Assembly: GCF_000427625.1 (NCBI RefSeq)
Contig: NZ_KE386569.1
Coordinates: 4,290,485 to 4,354,484 of the forward strand
Direction of reading: 5' to 3'
Source: Methylobacter luteus IMV-B-3098
GTDB taxonomy: Bacteria; Pseudomonadota; Gammaproteobacteria; Methylococcales; Methylomonadaceae
Length of the DNA stretch: 64,000 bases
The translations under genes and the position numbers were made by a program. Positions 39,221 to 49,991 of this stretch are shown here, in pieces (position 1 is the stretch's first letter; each line of letters starts with the position of its first letter). Below the pieces are notes generated by a model. The model was not told the origin of the DNA. It searched no databases and was given only the letters and a program-made list of their open reading frames with translations.

Positions 39221-40594
39221 ATGGATATTTCTTCTATGTCAGCTACTGCAAAACAAGACAATAACGAGCTTCTTCTTAAGCGCATGACAGAGCTGCTGAG
39301 CACAGGCTCGCTGAACGAAGTCAGACAGTTTATTCAAGAGTTATATCCTGCAGAAATAGCGCTTTTAATTGAATCGCTGGCGCCTGAAGATAGAAAAATA
39401 ATCTGGAAGCTGATTCCGCCGACTACTGTTGGAGAGATTCTGGTCGATCTGCATGTCGAAGTGGCGAGTGGACTCATAGAAATTACTGACTGGAAAGATC
39501 TGGCTACCGCCTTGGAAAGTCTGGAATCGGATGATCTGATCGATTTGTTGCACACACTCCCCGAGCCGCTGCTCTCCAAAGTAACGGAATCGATCGGCAT
39601 ACAGGAAAGGCGCCGCCTGGAATCGGCTTTATCATACGATGACAATACAGCGGGCGGTTTAATGAGCCTTGATGTATTAACCGTGCGCGCCGATGTGTCA
39701 CTGGATGTTGTGCTGCGTTATTTAAGAAAGCGCGGGTCCATGCCCAGAGCGACGGACAATCTGATCGTTGTCGATCGAAATGATCATTTTCAGGGCGTTT
39801 TGCCTTTAGCGGTATTATTGACTAAAAATCCTCATGCCATGGTATCGGAAGTGATGGATTTCAGTATGAGCGGCATTCCCTATCAGATGCCGGCCGGAGA
39901 AGTCGCTTTATTATTTGAACAGCGCGATATGATTTCCGCGCCGGTCGTTGCGGAAGACGGCAAGGTGTTGGGAAGAATCACGGTCGATGATATCGTCGAT
40001 GTCATTCGCGAGGAAGCGGACCACTCACTGATGAGCATGGCCGGCCTGGATGAAGAACAGGATATGTTTTCTCCGGTTGTGACAAGTGCAAAGCGGCGTG
40101 CAGTCTGGTTAGGCATTAACCTGCTGACGGCTTTCCTGGCGTCCTGGGTTATCGGTTTATTTGAAGCAACCTTAGACCGAATTGTCGCGTTGGCGGTATT
40201 GATGCCTATCGTCGCCAGTATGGGGGGTATAGCCGGAAGTCAGACGCTAACGCTGGTTATACGTGGTTTGGCGTTGCGGCAGATCAGCAGTACCAATGCG
40301 ATAAGGTTGTTTAAAAAAGAAATCGCTGTCGGTGTTGTGAACGGTGCCTTATGGGCGACTGTAGTTGCATGTATTGCGGGAATTTGGTTCCAAAGCGCCG
40401 GTATCGGGTTATTATTAGGCTGCGCCATGCTTATTAATTTTGCCTGCGCCGCATTTGCCGGTGCGAGCATTCCGCTGATGCTGCAAAAGATGGGAATAGA
40501 TCCAGCCTTGGCAGGCGGTGTGTTGTTAACCACGGTGACTGATGTTGTGGGCTTTATGGCCTTCTTGGGATTGGCTACCTTTTTTCTGATGTAG
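39221..40594 (+). CDS. mgtE: Magnesium transporter MgtE
   Basis: About 457 aa from ATG 39221; other starts at 39209 (TTG) and 39236 (ATG) are possible. The cytosolic N-domain (EVRQFIQELYPAEIALLIES), two CBS domains (around ATDNLIVVDRNDHFQGVLP and ISAPVVAEDGKVLG) and five membrane helices with PIVASMGGIAGSQTL, the pore-lining Mg2+ segment, are all present. Confidence 0.96.
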   Translation: MDISSMSATAKQDNNELLLKRMTELLSTGSLNEVRQFIQELYPAEIALLIESLAPEDRKIIWKLIPPTTVGEILVDLHVEVASGLIEITDWKDLATALESLESDDLIDLLHTLPEPLLSKVTESIGIQERRRLESALSYDDNTAGGLMSLDVLTVRADVSLDVVLRYLRKRGSMPRATDNLIVVDRNDHFQGVLPLAVLLTKNPHAMVSEVMDFSMSGIPYQMPAGEVALLFEQRDMISAPVVAEDGKVLGRITVDDIVDVIREEADHSLMSMAGLDEEQDMFSPVVTSAKRRAVWLGINLLTAFLASWVIGLFEATLDRIVALAVLMPIVASMGGIAGSQTLTLVIRGLALRQISSTNAIRLFKKEIAVGVVNGALWATVVACIAGIWFQSAGIGLLLGCAMLINFACAAFAGASIPLMLQKMGIDPALAGGVLLTTVTDVVGFMAFLGLATFFLM

Positions 40595-40603
40595 AGTCAC
40601 TGT

Positions 40604-40638
40604 AAGGCTAAAGCAGCAAGTTTCTCAACTTTAGCCTT
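40604..40638. terminator. Hairpin between convergent mgtE and winged-helix gene
   Basis: AAGGCTAAAG at 40604-40613 pairs perfectly with CTTTAGCCTT at 40629-40638. It separates two convergent genes; the T runs are weak, so it is a probable bidirectional terminator. Confidence 0.6.
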
Positions 40639-40648
40639 TGGCCTCACT

Positions 40649-40846
40649 TTATTTCAATGATAAAGTTTCAGCCCGACCGTTGATTTCGATGGATAGTTTG
40701 CCTTCTTTAGCCAACCAGCCAATGGCCCGTTGAATATCATTTTTATTGAGCCCTGTTTCAGAGGTCACTTTAGATACGCTAGCGGGCCCATTCTTATCCA
40801 AATAATGCCAGATTTTACCCGCGGCCTCGCCGATTTTATTAGACAT
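40649..40846 (-). CDS. Small winged-helix DNA-binding-like protein (DUF2582 type)
   Basis: About 65 aa from ATG 40846, chosen because AGGTGA lies 6-8 nt upstream; an ATG at 40855 also exists. The sequence IGEAAGKIWHYLDKNGPASV, then SKVTSETGLNKNDIQRAIGWL, fits a stand-alone winged helix-turn-helix of the DUF2582 family. It lies 31 bp after minE on the same strand and may be co-transcribed. Function unknown. Confidence 0.82.
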   Translation of the reverse strand: MSNKIGEAAGKIWHYLDKNGPASVSKVTSETGLNKNDIQRAIGWLAKEGKLSIEINGRAETLSLK

Positions 40847-40877
40847 ATAGATCACCTTTTATAGAATTGATTAAAAA

Positions 40878-41147
40878 TTAAGATTTCTTAGTGTGATGAT
40901 GTTCGGGCAATACAATATTTAGTTCAAGTATTTCCTGATCCTCATCCTGCTCGAAATTAATTGAAATGGCATCCTGCCCTACGTTAATGTATTTTCGTAC
41001 AACTTCCAGCAACTCTTTTTGTAGCTGGGGAAGATAAGACGGCTGGTTTCGGGAGGATCGCTCATGGGCCACCAGAATTTGCAGTCTTTCTTTTGCCACC
41101 GATGCCGAACTGGCTTTAGTGATTCTAAAATAGTCGAGTAAACTCAT
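40878..41147 (-). CDS. minE: Cell division topological specificity factor MinE
   Basis: The 89-aa protein has AKERLQILVAHERS, the MinD-contacting helix, and the C-terminal dimer domain. MinE drives pole-to-pole oscillation of MinCD. It shares one base with the minD stop. Confidence 0.97.
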   Translation of the reverse strand: MSLLDYFRITKASSASVAKERLQILVAHERSSRNQPSYLPQLQKELLEVVRKYINVGQDAISINFEQDEDQEILELNIVLPEHHHTKKS

Positions 41148-41971
41148 TATTTACCCCCGAAAAACTTCCCGAAAAGACCTTTTTTCTCATCAATAAAACG
41201 ATGGGGTTTCTCCTCGCCTAAATAGCGGGCAACGATATCGGCATAGGCCTGGCCGGCATCGCTTTTTTCATCCAGAATAACAGGAACACCAGAGTTTGAA
41301 GCATTCAATACCGATTTTGATTCTGGAATAACACCGAGTAAATGCAAGGATAAAATTTCCTGCACGTCTTTTACGCTCAGCATTTCCCCTAATTTTACGC
41401 GATCCGGCGAGTAACGGGACAGCAGCAGGTATTCCTTGATGGGCTCTTCGTTTTGTTCGGCACGACGTGATTTGCTCGCCAACAGGCCTAGCATGCGGTC
41501 TGAGTCTCTAACCGAGGACACTTCCGGATTGGTTACGACAAAAGCATCATCAGCAAAATACATCGCTAAATGAGCGCCTTTTTCAATGCCGGCAGGGGAA
41601 TCGCACACGATGTATTGAAAATCTTTGGATAATTCTTCCAAAATCTTACCTACGCCTTCGATACTTAAGGCATCTTTGTCGCGCGTCTGGGAGGCAGGCA
41701 GAACGTAAAGCTGATCGCAATGTTTGTCGCGAATCAACGCTTGATTAAGGTTGGCTTCGCCATTTATGACATTGATGAAATCATAGACGACCCGGCGTTC
41801 ACAGCCCATGATCAAATCCAGATTCCGCAAGCCTACGTCGAAATCAATGACGGCTGTTTTATAGCCTCTTTTTGCCAGCCCCATGGAGATGGCTGCACTC
41901 GTTGTTGTTTTGCCAACACCACCTTTACCGGATGTTACGACGATGATTCTTGCCAAGGGTTGTTCCTCCAA
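41147..41971 (-). CDS. minD: Septum-site determining ATPase MinD
   Basis: The 274-aa ATPase has the deviant Walker A GKGGVGKTT, VIDFDVGLRNLDLIMGCERR and the C-terminal amphipathic membrane-targeting helix (KGLFGKFFGGK). It recruits MinC to the membrane at the poles. Confidence 0.98.
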   Translation of the reverse strand: MEEQPLARIIVVTSGKGGVGKTTTSAAISMGLAKRGYKTAVIDFDVGLRNLDLIMGCERRVVYDFINVINGEANLNQALIRDKHCDQLYVLPASQTRDKDALSIEGVGKILEELSKDFQYIVCDSPAGIEKGAHLAMYFADDAFVVTNPEVSSVRDSDRMLGLLASKSRRAEQNEEPIKEYLLLSRYSPDRVKLGEMLSVKDVQEILSLHLLGVIPESKSVLNASNSGVPVILDEKSDAGQAYADIVARYLGEEKPHRFIDEKKGLFGKFFGGK

Positions 41972-41986
41972 GTTAGCGGTATTAAT

Positions 41987-42724
41987 TTAAAGATCTTTAA
42001 TGATCAAATTTTCGTTTTGTAAAAAGATCTGAACGGGTCTGTCACGGACGGATTCATTCAGATCTTCACTGATTTTGTAAGTGCCGGCAATTGAAACAAG
42101 CTCAGCCTGCAGATCGGAACAGAAAATGCGCGCGTCCGGATTGCCCTGTACACCGGCCAGCGCCCGACCTCTTAACGTCCCGTAAATATGAATATTGCCT
42201 TCGGCTATGATTTCGGCGCCGGCGCTGACCTGGGCCAGAATGATCAAATCCCCTTCGGCATAAAGGCGCTGGCCGGAACGGATAGGCTGAGTAATAAGCG
42301 TGCTCATTACAGGCTCTGCCTTGGGGGTAGGTTCCGAAGCGATTTTTTTCGGATTCACAGTTTCTGCAGACGCGGAGGCGCTACCGCTATGAATGGAATG
42401 GACCGGAATGCCCAGCGCTATGGCCTGCTGATTCTGCTGTGTGGTGCCGCCGCGTATGCCGATCGGCAGCAAATTCAGCTTGCGGATGATTTTGGTCAGT
42501 ACGGCAATATCAATCTCGCGCTCCTGCTTGTTCAGTTCCTGTAAGTCAAATACCAGTGGTGAATTTTTGAAAAACTCAGGCGCTAGACGAACTTTTTCCT
42601 GGAGTTGTTGCTCGATAATTGCCGTTTCATTATCGAATAAAATCAAGACGGGTACAGAAAATGTACTGCTCTTAAATTCCAGGGCAGGCGGGAGATAAGG
42701 CGTTTGTTGAGGGTCTGTCGACAT
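41987..42724 (-). CDS. minC: Septum-site determining protein MinC
   Basis: The 245-aa protein has an N-terminal FtsZ-inhibiting domain (EFFKNSPLVFDLQEL), a variable linker, and a C-terminal beta-helix (GDLIILAQVSAGAEIIAEGN, then IHIYGTLRGRALAG) that binds MinD. First gene of minCDE, 15 bp before minD. Confidence 0.96.
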   Translation of the reverse strand: MSTDPQQTPYLPPALEFKSSTFSVPVLILFDNETAIIEQQLQEKVRLAPEFFKNSPLVFDLQELNKQEREIDIAVLTKIIRKLNLLPIGIRGGTTQQNQQAIALGIPVHSIHSGSASASAETVNPKKIASEPTPKAEPVMSTLITQPIRSGQRLYAEGDLIILAQVSAGAEIIAEGNIHIYGTLRGRALAGVQGNPDARIFCSDLQAELVSIAGTYKISEDLNESVRDRPVQIFLQNENLIIKDL

Positions 42725-42892
42725 CCGTTAAATCTGGTTAGTCACTAGTTGGGAAATTCTAACACTGCTGTTGGAAAAAAGCATTTTTCTAACGCTACTA
42801 ATTTTGGTATAGGAAACAGTGGAGCATTTCCGGGTGAACAGCGGCAATAATATTTTGCTCACCCGGTCATAAAGACTTTACCGGATATTGTT

Positions 42893-44461
42893 TTAAGGCA
42901 GCAGCATGCCTCTGATTGTAAAAAACAACAGACCGCCCAGTACGCCAGATAAAGGCACTGTAATAATCCAAGCCGCAGCAATTTTATAGATGTGCGAGCG
43001 CTTGACCAATTGTTTGCGGTAGACTTTTTTGAGGCTTTTGCGCTCTTTTTTAGTCAACGGTGATAAAGCCTTTGCCTGTTTCAGCTCTTTAAGCATCTGT
43101 CCTTTCCTTTCAATAGATGCTTTCTTGAAGTTTCTCAAGAACTCATCCACTATTTCCGGAGCATCATGCTCGTGATGGGCTTTAATTTCTTCTATTCTTT
43201 TTGCATCGCTGTGTTTTAGGTATTCACGCAGAAAACCTACGCCGAATACGGCGCCGACAGCAATGTGAGTCGAGCTGACGGGTAAGCCTAGCTGACTGGC
43301 AACGATGACCGTGAAGGCCGCCGACATGGCTATGCAAAAGGCACGCATCTTATCGAGCTCGGTAATTTCACTACCGACCGTGCGGATCAATTTAGGTCCA
43401 TACAAGGCCAGGCCGATAGAAATACCGAAAGCACCCACCATCATGACCCAGACAGGAATAGATGCTTTGGATACTACGCCGCCGCTGAATATGGCATCAT
43501 TAATTGCCGCCAATGGGCCTACGGCATTGGCAACGTCATTAGCGCCATGCGCAAAACTGAGCAGCGCCGCTGAAAATATGAGCGGCAATGTGAACAGTGA
43601 ATTAATGCTGGCTTTAGACTGATCCATTTTTAACGCCGCCTTGCTGATCATCGGTTTGACGACCAGATAGACGGTGACAGCCAGCGCCAGTGCGATACTG
43701 CTGGCGGGTAGAAACTCGACCTTCCAGAGCTGCTTCAAGCCCTTCATGATCAGGTAAGTGGAAAAAACCCAGACCATTGCCGCAATCAGCAGAGGCACAA
43801 TTTTTGCTGCTGCCTGCAGCATGTCCTCCTGGTAAGTAATCGTGCGTTTAATGAGATACAGAAAAGCCGCAGCAATGATGCCGCCCATTATCGGAGAAAT
43901 AACCCAGCTTGCGGCAATTTTGCCCATTACCGACCAGTCGGCGATATCGAAGCCTCCTGCAGCAATCCCCGCGCCCAATACCGCGCCGACGATCGAGTGC
44001 GTCGTTGACACCGGTGCGTTAAAGGCGGTCGCAATATTAAGCCAGATGGCGGCGGCTAACAGAGCCCCCATCATCAGCCAGATAAATGTAGCCGTATCCT
44101 TGAGCATGGCCGGGTCGATAATGCTGTCCTTGATCGTGCTGACCACATCACCTCCGGCGATGAGCGCGCCGGAGGCTTCAAAGACGGCCGCGATGATGAT
44201 TGCGCCAGTCATTGTTAAGGCTTGCGAGCCGACCGCCGGGCCGACGTTATTGGCTACATCGTTCGCACCTATGTTTAAAGCCATATAACCACCGATGAAG
44301 GCTGCGATAATCAGCAGGTAATGATGGGGCACTGGCTCGGTAGTATTGCCTACATAAAGCATGACGGCGATCATGAAGATTAGCGCAAGCCCGACCCGCA
44401 TTATCTCTTTTCGAGTCGATGAGCCGGCATGCTCGATCTGGTTGATATTGGTTAAGTCCAC
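42893..44461 (-). CDS. Inorganic phosphate transporter (PiT family)
   Basis: About 522 aa. The duplicated PiT signatures are visible: GGYMALNIGANDVANNVGPA and LLSFAHGANDVANAVGPLAA. These form the phosphate and cation site in a membrane protein with roughly ten helices, interrupted by a cytoplasmic loop. The N-terminal start is uncertain: GTG at 44461 follows GGGGAG but at short spacing, and ATG at 44503 would add a 14-residue leader. The gene stands alone, divergent from thiC. Confidence 0.9.
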   Translation of the reverse strand: MDLTNINQIEHAGSSTRKEIMRVGLALIFMIAVMLYVGNTTEPVPHHYLLIIAAFIGGYMALNIGANDVANNVGPAVGSQALTMTGAIIIAAVFEASGALIAGGDVVSTIKDSIIDPAMLKDTATFIWLMMGALLAAAIWLNIATAFNAPVSTTHSIVGAVLGAGIAAGGFDIADWSVMGKIAASWVISPIMGGIIAAAFLYLIKRTITYQEDMLQAAAKIVPLLIAAMVWVFSTYLIMKGLKQLWKVEFLPASSIALALAVTVYLVVKPMISKAALKMDQSKASINSLFTLPLIFSAALLSFAHGANDVANAVGPLAAINDAIFSGGVVSKASIPVWVMMVGAFGISIGLALYGPKLIRTVGSEITELDKMRAFCIAMSAAFTVIVASQLGLPVSSTHIAVGAVFGVGFLREYLKHSDAKRIEEIKAHHEHDAPEIVDEFLRNFKKASIERKGQMLKELKQAKALSPLTKKERKSLKKVYRKQLVKRSHIYKIAAAWIITVPLSGVLGGLLFFTIRGMLLP

Positions 44462-44625
44462 ATACTCCCCTTTTTTTAAATATAGCAATAAACAACCGCA
44501 CATTTTATCCCGAGACAGAAGGGGGTGTTGATTTAATTAATGGAAAAGATAATTTTAAATTAATCTTCTTTAATAAAACCTTTTGATTTATAAGGTGTTT
44601 ATGATGGCGGGTATATGGGACTGAC

Positions 44626-44654
44626 TTGCAAAATAGACCGTTTTCCTTTAATTT
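44626..44654 (+). promoter_or_regulatory. Possible sigma-70 promoter for thiC
   Basis: TTGCAA at 44626 and TAATTT at 44649 have 17-bp spacing and sit just before the riboswitch, but the match to consensus is modest. Confidence 0.35.
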
Positions 44655-44671
44655 AACGAGATATCCGTAAA

Positions 44672-44756
44672 GGCTAGGGGTGCTTCGAGATGTGTCTTGA
44701 GGCTGAGAGAAACCCTTTGAACCTGACCCCGGTTAATACCGGCGTAGGAAAGCCCA
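44672..44756 (+). promoter_or_regulatory. TPP (thi-box) riboswitch before thiC
   Basis: The conserved elements occur in order: GGGGTGC, GGCTGAGA, ACCC, TTTGAACCTGA and CCGGTTAATACCGGCGTAGG. These build the thiamin pyrophosphate aptamer. It ends about 40 nt before the thiC start, whose ribosome-binding site (TTGGAGA) is in reach, so translational or early-termination control are both possible. Confidence 0.95.
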
Positions 44757-44782
44757 CACTTCCCTGCGTCTTGTTTTATTGA

Positions 44783-46663
<1,881 letters not shown>

Positions 46664-46673
46664 AAGGCCTAAA

Positions 46674-46712
46674 GTAGCGCAGATCCCAGATTTATCATGA
46701 AATCTGCGCTAC
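46674..46712. repeat. Inverted repeat after thiC
   Basis: GTAGCGCAGAT (46674-46684) and ATCTGCGCTAC (46702-46712) form a perfect 11-bp stem with a 17-nt loop. It could stop thiC transcription, but there is no T run. It also resembles the ends of dispersed palindromic repeats. Confidence 0.6.
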
Positions 46713-46754
46713 ACTTACCCGCAGTAATCTGTAATAAAAGTTAAAGGAGTGATT

Positions 46755-47585
46755 ATGGGGGTTCTTGAGCAATTAAGGGATCAGGTAAATCGAAAGCAAG
46801 ATGATGCCCTGGATCAACAGAATATTGAACAAGAATTGGCAGCGCGCTATAAGGAATCGATCCTTCCTAAAATGCAAAGTATTTTTGTGTTCATGAAGGA
46901 AATGGTGGAGCATTTAACCTATCTTGAACAGGCTGTTTTTATTGATGACTACAGTTCCAAATATCCCCAGTTCGGCCGATTGATCCAAACCGATTACAAA
47001 ATCAACACCGACGGTATTATTGGGTATGTAGATCCCAATAAGCTGATGCAGGTCAATGTCAATTTCTTTTGCCTGGGTGAAGGTGTCTTTACCTATCATC
47101 TTCAGGGAAAAAGTCTGATTGAGCAGGAGGTTGCTTTTTTAAGCGCGCACAAAGTGCCTTTTGAATGGAAATATTTTCAAGGTATCGATGTGGTACAAAA
47201 TGCTAAATTTACGGTAACGCGAAAAATTCCGGTGCGGTTTAAGTTTGAAGTGGATTATGCCGCATCAAATATAAATATACTCATCAATAATCACGAAAAT
47301 TTTGGCGTATATAAAAAGAGCTTCGCGCCTGAAGAAGTTGATGACGGTTTGCTGGACGAAGTTGCCCGATTCATGCTCAGAATAGACAGTGATTTCATTC
47401 GGCTTGAGATTACCAGTGAGCATAAAAGGATAATTCGCAGCAAATTGGAAGAAACACAACGAGAATATGAGGAATGGCTGAGTCTGGTTCGTCGTGATGA
47501 ATTATTTGCTCAGCAAAAGCCTGATAATAATAAAACAGGAAAGCTGTTTAAAGCATTAAGCGGGTTAAGAAAAAACAAGGCATAG
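46755..47585 (+). CDS. Conserved protein of unknown function, 276 aa
   Basis: I do not recognise this family. The protein has no signal peptide or membrane segment and begins with an acidic-basic helical region (LEQLRDQVNRKQDDALDQQN). A beta-rich middle follows (YVDPNKLMQVNVNFFCLGEG and later VTRKIPVRFKFEVDYAASNI), then a helical, charged C-terminus (RSKLEETQREYEEWLSLVRR) ending in a basic tail. A good ribosome-binding site (AAAGGAG) precedes ATG 46755. It is flanked by a palindrome and a decayed region and has no partner gene. Confidence 0.8.
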   Translation: MGVLEQLRDQVNRKQDDALDQQNIEQELAARYKESILPKMQSIFVFMKEMVEHLTYLEQAVFIDDYSSKYPQFGRLIQTDYKINTDGIIGYVDPNKLMQVNVNFFCLGEGVFTYHLQGKSLIEQEVAFLSAHKVPFEWKYFQGIDVVQNAKFTVTRKIPVRFKFEVDYAASNINILINNHENFGVYKKSFAPEEVDDGLLDEVARFMLRIDSDFIRLEITSEHKRIIRSKLEETQREYEEWLSLVRRDELFAQQKPDNNKTGKLFKALSGLRKNKA

Positions 47586-47949
47586 CCAACTTTCCTATGG
47601 CTATAATGCAAGATCCCAAGGTTACGCGGTATAAAAAGCCAGGGCGTCTTTTCCGACTCGCACAATTCTCCCATTTCAGCTCGATATCTCACCAAGCTTT
47701 GCTTTTCAGCAGCTTTACGGCAGGTTGATGATAAAGACGATCAGCAGCAACAGGCCCGTTTCAAAATCACTTTTGCCGGTTTTCAGGGCAGGCCGCTGGT
47801 CGAGTCTTGAATGTTGTCGCCCGGCATCATGGCTGCCCCGGCATTTTTAGTGTTGGCATGAGCCGATTGTGCAGCGGCTAGCGCCAGTTCACGATGATGG
47901 ACTGGATCTGGCAGGCTTCGCCCATTGTGGCAAGCCTGTATCCGGACGG
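47586..47949. other. Gap with gene-like remnants
   Basis: No intact gene is seen in these 364 bp. The plus strand carries a stop-bounded stretch ending in DKDDQQQQARFKITFAGFQG, and the minus strand has HRELALAAAQSAHANTKNAG with a stop. Both look like possible broken tails of unknown genes. Confidence 0.3.
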
Positions 47950-48426
47950 CTATTGGCGCTGCCAATGTCCCGATTTGCCGCCATCTTTTTCCAACAGCTG
48001 TACGGATTGGATGACCATGCCCCGATCTACAGCCTTGCACATATCGTAGATAGTCAGCAGAGCGATCTGCGTGGCGTTAAGCGCTTCCATCTCTACGCCG
48101 GTCTGGCCGTTGGTTTTTACCGTGGTCTGGCAGCGTACGCGGTTTTTGTCGGTTTCCGCAGTCAGGCTGATTTCCACGTGTGTGATGGGCAAAGGGTGGC
48201 AGAGCGGAATCAAATCGGCGGTTTTCTTGCTGGCCATGATGCCGGCAATTCTGGCAATGGTCAGCACATCGCCCTTTTTATGTCCGCCTTCGATGATCAG
48301 CTTGAGCGTCGAAGGCTGCATTTCAATATAGCCTTCGGCGACAGCTGTGCGCTGGGTTATAGCTTTGTCGCCGACATCGACCATATGGGCTTCGCCGGCC
48401 TGATTAAAATGGGTTAGTTGAGTCAC
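47950..48426 (-). CDS. moaC: Cyclic pyranopterin monophosphate synthase
   Basis: The 158-aa protein has [40 protein letters not shown] and [20 protein letters not shown], all invariant in MoaC, with the conserved active-site region ending [10 protein letters not shown]. It makes cPMP in molybdenum cofactor synthesis. Divergent from moaD-moaE. Confidence 0.97.
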   Translation of the reverse strand: MTQLTHFNQAGEAHMVDVGDKAITQRTAVAEGYIEMQPSTLKLIIEGGHKKGDVLTIARIAGIMASKKTADLIPLCHPLPITHVEISLTAETDKNRVRCQTTVKTNGQTGVEMEALNATQIALLTIYDMCKAVDRGMVIQSVQLLEKDGGKSGHWQRQ

Positions 48427-48465
48427 AAGTCTGTAAAATTATCGCTGAAAAAATTAGACCTTCTG

Positions 48466-48481
48466 GCAATTGCTTAATTGC
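48466..48481. repeat. Palindrome between moaC and moaD
   Basis: GCAATT-GCTT-AATTGC is a perfect short inverted repeat in the 190-bp divergent gap. It could be an operator; nothing else clear was seen there. Confidence 0.3.
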
Positions 48482-48616
48482 ATAAATGTAATATCAGAAA
48501 GTGCAAGAGGGCGAGGCAGCTGTTTTGCCCGCGCGTTTTGCAGTTATCTGAGCAGTTTTGCCGCGGCGAGGTTCAAAGTATTATTATCTATTGTTTTTAT
48601 GACCGCGTGAATGACT

Positions 48617-48850
48617 ATGTCAATTAAAGTGCGTTATTTCGCCAGTTTGAAAGAAAGTTTGGGACGCTCGGAAGACGATCTTGAGTTTACAGGCATTGTC
48701 ACCGTCAGCGATGTCTGGCATCGGGCCAATGCCGGTAAAGCGGCGCCGAATCATCTGCTGGCGGCTGTCAATATGGAATATGTGGACTGGAACAGTGTTG
48801 TCAGTGACGGCGATGAGGTGGCTTTTTTTCCGCCGGTAACCGGAGGCTGA
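48617..48850 (+). CDS. moaD: Molybdopterin synthase small subunit MoaD
   Basis: About 77 aa (ATG 48617; ATG 48611 also possible). A ubiquitin-like fold ending in FFPPVTGG; the terminal Gly-Gly is thiocarboxylated to carry sulfur. Two bases before moaE. Confidence 0.96.
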   Translation: MSIKVRYFASLKESLGRSEDDLEFTGIVTVSDVWHRANAGKAAPNHLLAAVNMEYVDWNSVVSDGDEVAFFPPVTGG

Positions 48851-48852
48851 CG

Positions 48853-49302
48853 ATGGCGATAAAAATTTATGCGCAGAGTTTTGATCCCTGGCAGGAAGTT
48901 CAGGCTTATCAAAACGCGGCGCAGCATATGTCCGGCAAATTCGGCGCGACCAATATTTTTATCGGCACGATGCGCGATTTCAATGAAGGCGATGATGTCA
49001 AAGCCATGAATCTCGAGCATTATCCGGGCATGACCGAAAAGCAGCTCGAAAAAATCGTTGCCGAAGCGCAGCAACAGTGGCCGGTCATCGATGCGTTGGT
49101 CGTGCATCGCGTGGGGGATATTCTGCCTAATGAGCCGATTGTGCTGGTGGCGGTCTGGACCTCGCACCGCGGTGACGCGTTTGATGCGAGCCGGTATATT
49201 ATGGAAGCGCTAAAGTCGAAAGCGCCTTTCTGGAAAAAGGAAGTTTTAACGTCGGAGGATCAGCGCTGGGTCGGGAAGAATACCGATGGTTATAAACGCT
49301 GA
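48853..49302 (+). CDS. moaE: Molybdopterin synthase large subunit MoaE
   Basis: The 149-aa protein has GATNIFIGTMRDFNEGDDV, ALVVHRVGDILPNEPIVLVA and the active-site lysine region EALKSKAPFWKKEV. Joins MoaD to convert cPMP to molybdopterin. moaA, moaB and mogA are not in the window. Confidence 0.97.
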   Translation: MAIKIYAQSFDPWQEVQAYQNAAQHMSGKFGATNIFIGTMRDFNEGDDVKAMNLEHYPGMTEKQLEKIVAEAQQQWPVIDALVVHRVGDILPNEPIVLVAVWTSHRGDAFDASRYIMEALKSKAPFWKKEVLTSEDQRWVGKNTDGYKR

Positions 49303-49367
49303 AAGAGATAGCCGAATAAATTTTGTGGGGGCGCTGCCATCGCCCCCCTCTAGTATGATAAGTAGGC

Positions 49368-49916
49368 CTAGAAGTGTGGCTTCTTTTTAGCCGAGTTATA
49401 GCGTTCTATGCTTGACATGATTTCTTTTTGAGCTTCTTCCAGCCCGAACCAGCCGTCAATTTTTACCCATTTGCCCGGTTCCAGATCTTTATAGTGCTCA
49501 AAGAAATGCGCGATTTTGGCTAATTTATCTTCGGGGATGTCTTCGTAGCTCTTGACGCGGTTGTAGAATGGCGTCAGCTTCTGTACCGGCACAGCCAGTA
49601 CCTTGGCATCCGCCCCGGCTTCGTCAGTCATTTTGAGAACGCCGATAGGGCGGCAGCGCACCACGCAACCACTCAACAACGGCGCAGGCGTAATAACCAG
49701 AACATCAACCGGGTCACCATCGTCTGAGAGACTGTGCGGAACATAGCCGTAATTGGTCGGGTACTGCATTGAGGTGCCCATAAAACGGTCAACCATCAGC
49801 GCGCCCGTGTCCTTGTCGACTTCATACTTAACCGGGTCGCTGAAGGCAGGTATTTCAATTACAACATTAATATCGTTTGGAAGGTCTTTTCCAGACGAAA
49901 CTCTCATTAATGACAT
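49368..49916 (-). CDS. ppa: Soluble inorganic pyrophosphatase (family I)
   Basis: The 182-aa protein has [46 protein letters not shown] (the metal-binding DxDPxD motif), and [20 protein letters not shown]. Hydrolyses PPi. Near two other PPi enzymes (see hppA and pfp), though separated from them by a plus-strand gene. Confidence 0.98.
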   Translation of the reverse strand: MSLMRVSSGKDLPNDINVVIEIPAFSDPVKYEVDKDTGALMVDRFMGTSMQYPTNYGYVPHSLSDDGDPVDVLVITPAPLLSGCVVRCRPIGVLKMTDEAGADAKVLAVPVQKLTPFYNRVKSYEDIPEDKLAKIAHFFEHYKDLEPGKWVKIDGWFGLEEAQKEIMSSIERYNSAKKKPHF

Positions 49917-49991
49917 GCGTGTCCTCTTTAGTAGATTATCAAATCATGACATTATATCAGCTGTTATAAGCTTTTTTAGAGGAATACCTGC

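Noticed and set aside
44672..44756. Cobalamin or other riboswitch before thiC
   Set aside because: The CTGAGA and GAACCTGA boxes and the thiC context are those of the TPP element.
47783..48040. An 85-aa minus-strand frame overlapping the moaC end
   Set aside because: It overlaps the well-supported moaC gene on the same strand in another frame; only its tail beyond moaC looks protein-like.
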